Source: Anaerobacillus sp. | Lineage (GTDB): Bacteria; Bacillota; Bacilli; Bacillales_H; Anaerobacillaceae | Assembly (NCBI GenBank): GCA_007120055.1 | Contig: SKOL01000396.1 | Coordinates: 1-28,097, forward strand | DNA: 28,097 nt | Direction: 5' to 3' | Notes under the pieces: model-generated | What the model was told of the DNA's origin: nothing | Seen by the model: the letters and a program-made list of their open reading frames with translations, nothing else | Database searches by the model: none | Shown: in pieces, positions 23,433 to 28,097 of the stretch | Position numbering within the stretch: the first letter of the stretch is position 1 | Layout of the letters: each line of letters starts with the position of its first letter | Translations under genes and position numbers: made by a program

Positions 23433-25046
23433 ATGAGAATAGGCGGTTTAGCAACCGGGATGGATACACACCAGATGATTGACGATTTAATGCGAGCAGA
23501 AAGGATGCCGCTAAATAAAGTATTTCAAAGAAAGCAAACAGTAGAATGGCAACGAGATGCTTATCGAGACATTAATTTACAGTTAAATAATTTCAGAGAA
23601 ACGGTCAGGGGAAAAGGGTTAGCGTTACAATCTACATTCTTGCAAAAGAAAATTACCAGTACCAACGAGAACGCGGTGTCTGCAGTTGCTGCAGGTAATC
23701 CCCCGAATGTATCTAATCGTTTGGAAGTACACCGGTTAGCAACAGCAGCGACATGGACTGGGAGTGAGGTAACTGATGAGAGCGTAAAGACTGGTCAAGT
23801 GAGTACTTGGGACTTAGATGATATCTTTGAAGATGGGAAAGATAGTGCAACGTTAAATTTTGAAGTGACTAATCCTGATGGTAGTACAAAGCAGGCTGAA
23901 TTAGTTATTAATAAATCTGACAAAATGTCCGACGTAATGAGAAAAATAAACAACTCTGATCTCGGTGTAACTGCTTTTTTTGATAGTCACATGGAGCAAG
24001 TTGTCCTTTCTAAAAAAGAAACTGGGGAAGGTGCTAGTATTGATGTCGCGGATACAGCAACATCAACCTTTATGGCAAAACTAGGGTTTGAGGTTCCTAG
24101 TGTAGAAGAAGTAAATCCGGAAACTGGAGAAACTGAGGTGCAATATACTGCAGGGGCATTAGGCGGTAAAACGGACGGTGTTAATGCCGAATTCTCGATT
24201 AATGGCTTTACAACCGAACGGACATCCAACACTTTTACGATCAACGAAATGACGTACACACTGAAAGAAGTAACGAACGGTCCAGTCACGATTTCATCTA
24301 CAACTGACACTGATAAAATTTATGATACAATCATGCAGTTTGTTGAAGATTACAATGAACTTGTTGATACAATTAATGGGAAATTAAGAGAAGACCGTCA
24401 TCGTGATTTCCCGCCACTTACTGATGAACAAAAAGAAGCTATGAGTGAAAAAGAGATTGAGATGTGGGAAGAAAAAGCGATGAGTGGATTACTTAGAAAT
24501 GATTCTATCCTCTCTAATGGCTTAACCAATATGCGCTCACAGCTGTATGGTAGTATCGGTGGCGACGGAATAGGAATTTTTAAACATTTATCACAAATTG
24601 GATTAGTTGGTTCAAAAGATTACACAGAAGGTGGAAAGATCGTTCTGGACCCAGATCGCCGAGATGTAGGTGATGGAAGGCGTCTTACAGGAGAAGAGAG
24701 ATTAAGAGAAGCGATTGAAAATAATCCTGAAGATTTATATAAGTTATTTATGGCTGATGGTAATGGACCAGGAGAGCAAGGGGTTATCCGCCGCCTGCGT
24801 ACATCCGTAGATTCAACCATCGACGCCATTAATCAACGAGCAGGACGTGAAGGACGTCAAAATCATCAATTTACATTAGGGAGAGAAATGATGCAAATTG
24901 ATGACCGAATATCTAATTTTGAGCGTCGACTGCAGCAAGTAGAAGATCGTTATTGGCGCCAGTTTACTGCTATGGAAACAGCGATGCAAAGAATGAATTC
25001 ACAAGCAGAGCAAATGTTTTCGATGTTATACGGTGGAATGCAATAG
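23433..25046 (+). CDS. fliD: FliD, flagellar filament cap (second copy)
   Basis: This 537-residue protein begins MRIGGLATGMDTHQMIDDLM and ends FERRLQQVEDRYWRQFTAME…MFSMLYGGMQ, closely paralleling the first copy. Both share EDRHRD-x-PPLTDEQKEAMSE-like sequence in the C-terminal domain, so they arose by tandem duplication. The N-terminal and central parts have diverged, including the outer domains. ATG 23433 was chosen because AGGTGG (23422-23427) lies 5 bases upstream and the start aligns with copy 1; GTG 23424 is a less likely alternative. The fliS and fliT genes follow, as in B. subtilis. Confidence 0.93.
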   Translation: MRIGGLATGMDTHQMIDDLMRAERMPLNKVFQRKQTVEWQRDAYRDINLQLNNFRETVRGKGLALQSTFLQKKITSTNENAVSAVAAGNPPNVSNRLEVHRLATAATWTGSEVTDESVKTGQVSTWDLDDIFEDGKDSATLNFEVTNPDGSTKQAELVINKSDKMSDVMRKINNSDLGVTAFFDSHMEQVVLSKKETGEGASIDVADTATSTFMAKLGFEVPSVEEVNPETGETEVQYTAGALGGKTDGVNAEFSINGFTTERTSNTFTINEMTYTLKEVTNGPVTISSTTDTDKIYDTIMQFVEDYNELVDTINGKLREDRHRDFPPLTDEQKEAMSEKEIEMWEEKAMSGLLRNDSILSNGLTNMRSQLYGSIGGDGIGIFKHLSQIGLVGSKDYTEGGKIVLDPDRRDVGDGRRLTGEERLREAIENNPEDLYKLFMADGNGPGEQGVIRRLRTSVDSTIDAINQRAGREGRQNHQFTLGREMMQIDDRISNFERRLQQVEDRYWRQFTAMETAMQRMNSQAEQMFSMLYGGMQ

Positions 25047-25138
25047 ATTTATATATAGGCATTTTAAGTAATGTCAAAAGCACGAAGAAATTATGAAAGT
25101 TTTAACAATGTGATTAGCATTTTAGAAAGGGTGTAAAT

Positions 25139-25540
25139 ATGGCTACAACAAATCCGTACGCAACTTATAAACAAAAAGCAATGAATACAACGTCACCTGG
25201 AGAACTAACATTAATGTTATATAATGGGTGCTTAAAGTTTATAAAACGTGCTGAAAAAGCGATCGAAGAAAAAGACTTTCAGGAAAAAAACGTAAATTTA
25301 ATTAAAGCTCAAGACATTATCCGTGAGTTAATGGTAACGCTAAAAACGGATTCAGAAGTTGGTCAAAATATGATGACGATGTATGACTTTATTTTAAGTA
25401 GACTTGTAGATGCCAACGTTAATAGTGATGTAAAAGCATTGAAAGAAGCGGAACAATTTGTCGTTGAATTTCGCGATACGTGGAAGGAAGTTATTATAAT
25501 TGATCGGAAGCAACGTCACGGTCAAGGCGGGCAAGTTTAG
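25139..25540 (+). CDS. fliS: FliS, flagellin export chaperone
   Basis: This 133-residue helical protein has NPYATYKQKAMNTTSPGELTLMLYNGCLKF, the conserved N-terminal region of FliS, and matches the usual length exactly. FliS binds the C-terminus of newly made flagellin and prevents early polymerisation; in Bacillus it also helps flagellin meet FliW. ATG 25139 follows AAAGGGTG. Since glycosylation by Maf also happens in the cytoplasm, FliS and Maf must share the same flagellin pool. Confidence 0.95.
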   Translation: MATTNPYATYKQKAMNTTSPGELTLMLYNGCLKFIKRAEKAIEEKDFQEKNVNLIKAQDIIRELMVTLKTDSEVGQNMMTMYDFILSRLVDANVNSDVKALKEAEQFVVEFRDTWKEVIIIDRKQRHGQGGQV

Positions 25541-25896
25541 TGGCTAGCATTAAAGCACTTTTTGTTACGACAAAGGAATTATTTGATCACGTAAATAAGC
25601 CACTCCCGAAAGAAGATCGTGAACAGTATCTTGAAGACCTAGAAGAGATCCTAAATCGAAGAGAACAACTAATTGCAAACTTTGACGGCCGCCATCCAGA
25701 AACGGACGACGAGAAAAAAATGGCTACCTTAATCGTTCAGTGGAATAAACAAATGAACGAAAGATTAACTACCTATTTAACGTTGATAAAAAAAGATATT
25801 AGAAGTTTGAAAGAGCAAAAAGCTACCGGCAAAAGATACGAAAATCCATACCAACACGCACCGATTGATGGAGCATTCATCGATAAGAAAAAATAA
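25540..25896 (+). CDS. fliT: FliT, FliD export chaperone
   Basis: This 118-residue helical, charged protein follows fliS with a one-base overlap (TAGTG, GTG start). Size and position match FliT (YvyI) of B. subtilis. FliT binds the C-terminus of FliD and escorts it to the export gate. With two FliD proteins encoded here, one FliT would serve both. The C-terminal ~25 residues are basic and look unstructured. Confidence 0.85.
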   Translation: MASIKALFVTTKELFDHVNKPLPKEDREQYLEDLEEILNRREQLIANFDGRHPETDDEKKMATLIVQWNKQMNERLTTYLTLIKKDIRSLKEQKATGKRYENPYQHAPIDGAFIDKKK

Positions 25897-25927
25897 TTTT
25901 GGTGTCCCTTTTTGCTGCACCATTTTA

Positions 25928-25984
25928 GGTGTCTGACACCGCTCGTGGACAAATCGTCAATTTGTCCTCTGGAGGCGGACACTT
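25928..25984 (+). repeat. Interspersed double-hairpin repeat, copy A
   Basis: The unit contains GGTGTC-T-GACACC (6-bp inverted repeat) and then GGACAAAT-CGTCA-ATTTGTCC (8-bp stem, 5-base loop), followed by CTCTGGAGGCGGACACT. Copy B at 26783-26836 differs at only about five positions. It looks like a small non-coding interspersed element. The rest of the gap to 26180 shows no gene. Confidence 0.85.
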
Positions 25985-26180
25985 TGTTGTGAGATTGAAA
26001 TATAATAAATAAAACCATTGACCTTAAGGGGCTGTCTTTAATACTTAGGGAAGGCAGTCTTATAGTTTTTGTGTTAAGAAAGCGAAAATTTTAGCAGTGA
26101 GGACTATTTGACGTAGTTAATAATTTTAAGGTTGGACGATAACTCCCAACTTAGGCTCTTGCTAAGATTGGAAGAAATCT

Positions 26181-26597
26181 ATGTTTTCTAATTGGATGGA
26201 GGTGATCACAATTAAATCACTATCAGAAGCTCAATATGACTTCTTAAAGCAGTACATTAATTTAATTGAAACGGTTGAGGAAGGACTTGCGTTAGTCGAT
26301 ATAAGCTATCAGGAGCGAAACTACGGCTCAGGTGATCGACTACTAAAAGACTTAGTCGGTGTATTCGTTCCTTTTAACTCATCGAATATGACAATGCGCT
26401 CGATCTTTGCTCATGACGCATCAGTGCTTACAGAACTTGATAATTTCCAAACGATATTAGACCAAGTTCTTCATATTGAAACAGTGATCCATGATCAAGA
26501 CGAGAAGAAAACATTCATCCACCATTTCTTCCTTCCTGCTTACAAACAGTGGAAAGAGCAAATATATATCCATTTAAAGATGTACAGTACACATTAA
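26181..26597 (+). CDS. Uncharacterised protein downstream of fliT
   Basis: This protein of up to 138 residues is not recognised. It is soluble and mostly helical, with a His/Tyr-rich C-terminal part (TFIHHFFLPAYKQWKEQIYI). It follows fliT by 284 bases, so a flagellar role is only suggested by place. The start is unclear: ATG 26181 (weak GGAAG site) and ATG 26196 both lie upstream of or inside a perfect anti-SD match, GGAGGTGATC (26198-26207), whose best-spaced codon is ATT 26211 (IKSLSEAQYDF). A terminator follows the stop. Confidence 0.65.
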   Translation: MFSNWMEVITIKSLSEAQYDFLKQYINLIETVEEGLALVDISYQERNYGSGDRLLKDLVGVFVPFNSSNMTMRSIFAHDASVLTELDNFQTILDQVLHIETVIHDQDEKKTFIHHFFLPAYKQWKEQIYIHLKMYSTH

Positions 26598-26625
26598 GCG
26601 GTGCCGTTTCGGTGCCCCTTTTTTC
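26598..26625 (+). terminator. Intrinsic terminator after the uncharacterised gene
   Basis: GGTGCCG (26600-26606) pairs with CGGTGCC (26610-26616), including two G-U pairs, around a TTT loop, and is followed by a T-run (26619-26624). Confidence 0.75.
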
Positions 26626-26782
26626 TATCCTCACAGTGGAAGTTGATCACACAGCTTTTCCACTCTTATACGAGCTCCAAACTCTATAGTGTCCAACCCC
26701 CAGAAAGACAAGTGCGCAAATGTCCACCGACGCTGTCACCAAAAAAGTTAAACAACGGTGTCTGCCGCGCGTTAAACTTCAC

Positions 26783-26836
26783 GGTGTCTGACACCACTCG
26801 TGGACAAATCGACAATTTGTCCACTGGAGACGGATA
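26783..26836 (+). repeat. Interspersed double-hairpin repeat, copy B
   Basis: Same layout as copy A: GGTGTC-T-GACACC, then GGACAAAT-CGACA-ATTTGTCC, then CACTGGAGACGGATACT. It lies shortly before the truncated Rpn-family gene and in the same reading frame stretch. The preceding 26640-26780 also carries GTGTC / GACAC-like words and no gene. Confidence 0.85.
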
Positions 26837-26894
26837 CTTAATCGAATATAAACATGGAAAAAGTGAAGTCCTTAGTGGTTGTGTGCTAGGGGCT

Positions 26895-27371
26895 TTTCGT
26901 TTCATGGAAGAGAATAACGGAGAACCTTATCCAGACTTAATGCAATTACATTTCTTCGAACTTACAAAGTTTATTGAGCAAGAGAAGGAATACGAAATAG
27001 ATGGGAATGATCGCATGGTTAAATGGTTACGCTTTATGACAAATACAGACGATACGAGGTGGGAAGAAATGGCGAAACAAGAACCAATAATCAGTAAGGC
27101 GGTGGAAAAGTTGAAGACGGCGAGTTTAGATCCAGAAGCACGAATGAAGTATGAAGCCCGTGAGAAAGCATTGAAAGATATGGCGTCGATACGTGGAGAT
27201 GGATTAAGAGAAGGAAGGATAGAAGGAAGGATAGAAGGAAAGCAAGAAGGAAAGCAAGAAGGAAAGCTTGAAGTTGCAAAAAGGTTATTTGCAAGAGGAA
27301 TGGATATAGGAGAAATTAAGGAGTTGACCGGACTTTCATATACCATACTAAAGGATCTTCAAGAAGAATAA
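26895..27371 (+). pseudogene. Truncated Rpn-family recombination-promoting nuclease / PD-(D/E)XK transposase
   Basis: From FRFMEENNGEPYPDLMQLHF onward the frame matches the C-terminal half of the Rpn/PDDEXK-transposase family: a conserved ELTKFIEQEKE segment, a KWLRFM segment, a helical MKYEAREKALKDM region, then repeated EGRIEGR and EGKQEGK units and a final AKRLFARGMDIGEIKELTGLS helix. The N-terminal nuclease core is missing. The frame runs upstream to 26601 but reads through the repeat element and a terminator, so those residues are not real protein. Such genes are mobile and often found degraded. A 12-base repeat encodes the EGRI/EGKQ units. Confidence 0.8.
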
Positions 27372-27420
27372 AGGATCTCAATAGATGTTATATGAGCATT
27401 TATAGCTGGAATATACAGTA

Positions 27421-27452
27421 AAAGTAAAGTTTACTTTCCTCTATGGTATAAT
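27421..27452 (+). promoter_or_regulatory. Extended -10 promoter with overlapping palindrome upstream of Uma2 gene
   Basis: TGGTATAAT (27444-27452) is an extended -10 box, about 28 bases before the preferred start. No good -35 is visible. Instead, the perfect palindrome AAAGTAAA-G-TTTACTTT (27421-27437) occupies the -35 region, a likely regulator site. Confidence 0.5.
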
Positions 27453-27480
27453 TTCCTTAAAAAGGTCGGAGGTGGTTTCA

Positions 27481-28080
27481 TTGACTGCGATGCATCCGGA
27501 TTTTAAAAATATATTTTCATATGCTGATTACTTACGCTGGACAGATCGAGAAAGAATTGAACTAATTGATGGAGTTCCATATATGATGACGCCAGCACCT
27601 TCAAGAGTGCATCAAGAAATTATTTTTGAGTTGGGAGGACAGTTTAGGAATGCTCTAAAAGATCAAAAGTGTAAAGGTTACACGGCTCCTTTTGACGTCC
27701 GATTAACAGAGAATAAAAGTAAAGATAATGATGAAGAAGTATACACAGTCGTCCAACCAGATCTCGTCGTTGTTTGTGATCAATCAAAACTAGATGATAA
27801 AGGCTGTCACGGAGCTCCTGATTTAGTAATCGAGGTTATTTCACCATCAACAGCTTCACATGATTACATTCGAAAAATGGAGTTATACGAAAAAAATTCA
27901 GTAAAAGAATATTGGATCGTCCATCCGACAGACCGGGTATTGATGGTTCATGTATTAAAGGATGGCCATTATATGAAACCGAAAATTTACGATCGAGAAG
28001 CGACCGTTCAAGTTCAAGTCTTGCCTGAAATAGAAATAGATTTAAAGGAAGTATTCCCAGAGGAAGCATCTGAAAAGTAA
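27481..28080 (+). CDS. Uma2 family endonuclease (DUF820)
   Basis: This 199-residue protein has the Uma2 pattern: FSYADYLRW and ERIELIDGVPYMMTPAPSRVHQ at the N-terminus, then VQPDLVVVCD, APDLVIEVISPSTASHDYIRKMELYEK and VKEYWIVHP. The PD-(D/E)XK core residues (Asp in QPDLVVV, Glu in VIEV) are present. These proteins are common in Bacillota and cyanobacteria and their function is unclear. TTG 27481 follows GGAGGTGG (27468-27475) with good spacing; GTG 27472 lies inside that site. The ORF looks intact. Confidence 0.88.
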   Translation: MTAMHPDFKNIFSYADYLRWTDRERIELIDGVPYMMTPAPSRVHQEIIFELGGQFRNALKDQKCKGYTAPFDVRLTENKSKDNDEEVYTVVQPDLVVVCDQSKLDDKGCHGAPDLVIEVISPSTASHDYIRKMELYEKNSVKEYWIVHPTDRVLMVHVLKDGHYMKPKIYDREATVQVQVLPEIEIDLKEVFPEEASEK

Positions 28081-28097
28081 AATGTAGACTTTTTGTT

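Noticed and set aside
23987..24310. 107-residue open frame on the minus strand inside the second fliD
   Set aside because: It is an antisense shadow of a well-supported gene, with no ribosome binding site or recognisable domain.
26117..26142. SigD-like site before the uncharacterised gene (TTAA-N14-GACGATAA)
   Set aside because: Two mismatches in the -10 box and a weak -35; not distinguishable from chance.
26601..26894. N-terminal extension of the Rpn-like reading frame
   Set aside because: It begins inside an intrinsic terminator, runs through a non-coding repeat and shows no protein-like pattern before position ~26895.
26927..27346. 139-residue open frame on the minus strand
   Set aside because: Low-complexity Ser/Pro/Phe sequence produced by reading the EGK/EGR repeats backwards.

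Overview
The window is the late flagellar (filament) gene region of a low-GC Gram-positive bacterium, most likely a Bacillaceae member. Gene order, strong AAGGAGG-type ribosome binding sites and SigD-type promoters all point that way. All genes read on the + strand. The backbone has the Bacillus subtilis order: flgM (3' end only), flgN, flgK, flgL, a yviE-like gene, fliW, csrA, hag, then flaG, fliD, fliS and fliT. I did not determine the species.

Region 1 (1-5827) holds the SigD antagonist FlgM, the chaperone FlgN, the hook-filament junction proteins FlgK and FlgL, a YviE-like protein, and the FliW/CsrA pair. FlgK and FlgL are much longer than the B. subtilis proteins. The gaps between these genes are unusual: they are filled with short tandem repeats (heptamers and octamers) whose G/T-rich and A/C-rich arms could fold into long hairpins.

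Region 2 (5828-7455) is the flagellin gene hag. It has a consensus SigD promoter, a long leader with a CsrA-type hairpin and a second GGA site over the ribosome binding site, and an intrinsic terminator.

Region 3 (7456-20348) is an AT-rich flagellin glycosylation island inserted between hag and flaG/fliD. A SigD-like promoter precedes twelve tightly packed genes: an unknown protein, a Maf-type flagellin glycosyltransferase, a legionaminic-acid-type nonulosonate pathway (LegB, LegC, LegG, LegI, a NeuD-like acetyltransferase, LegF, and a PtmE-like CBS-nucleotidyltransferase), a radical SAM/SPASM enzyme and two Gfo/Idh-type oxidoreductases. The likely product is a CMP-activated nonulosonic acid that Maf attaches to Ser/Thr of flagellin before export. 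The radical SAM enzyme and the oxidoreductases exceed the minimal pathway and suggest a modified sugar. A decayed flagellin 3' end (20383-20552) sits at the far edge, so the island lies between two flagellin sequences in the same orientation.

Region 4 (20349-25896) has two FlaG-type genes, two tandem full-length fliD genes, fliS and fliT. SigD-like promoters precede the second flaG and the second fliD.

Region 5 (25897-28097) is accessory: an unknown protein with an odd start region, two copies of a ~55-bp double-hairpin repeat, a truncated Rpn-family nuclease/transposase gene and a Uma2-family endonuclease gene. No rRNA, tRNA, CRISPR array or complete insertion sequence was seen.
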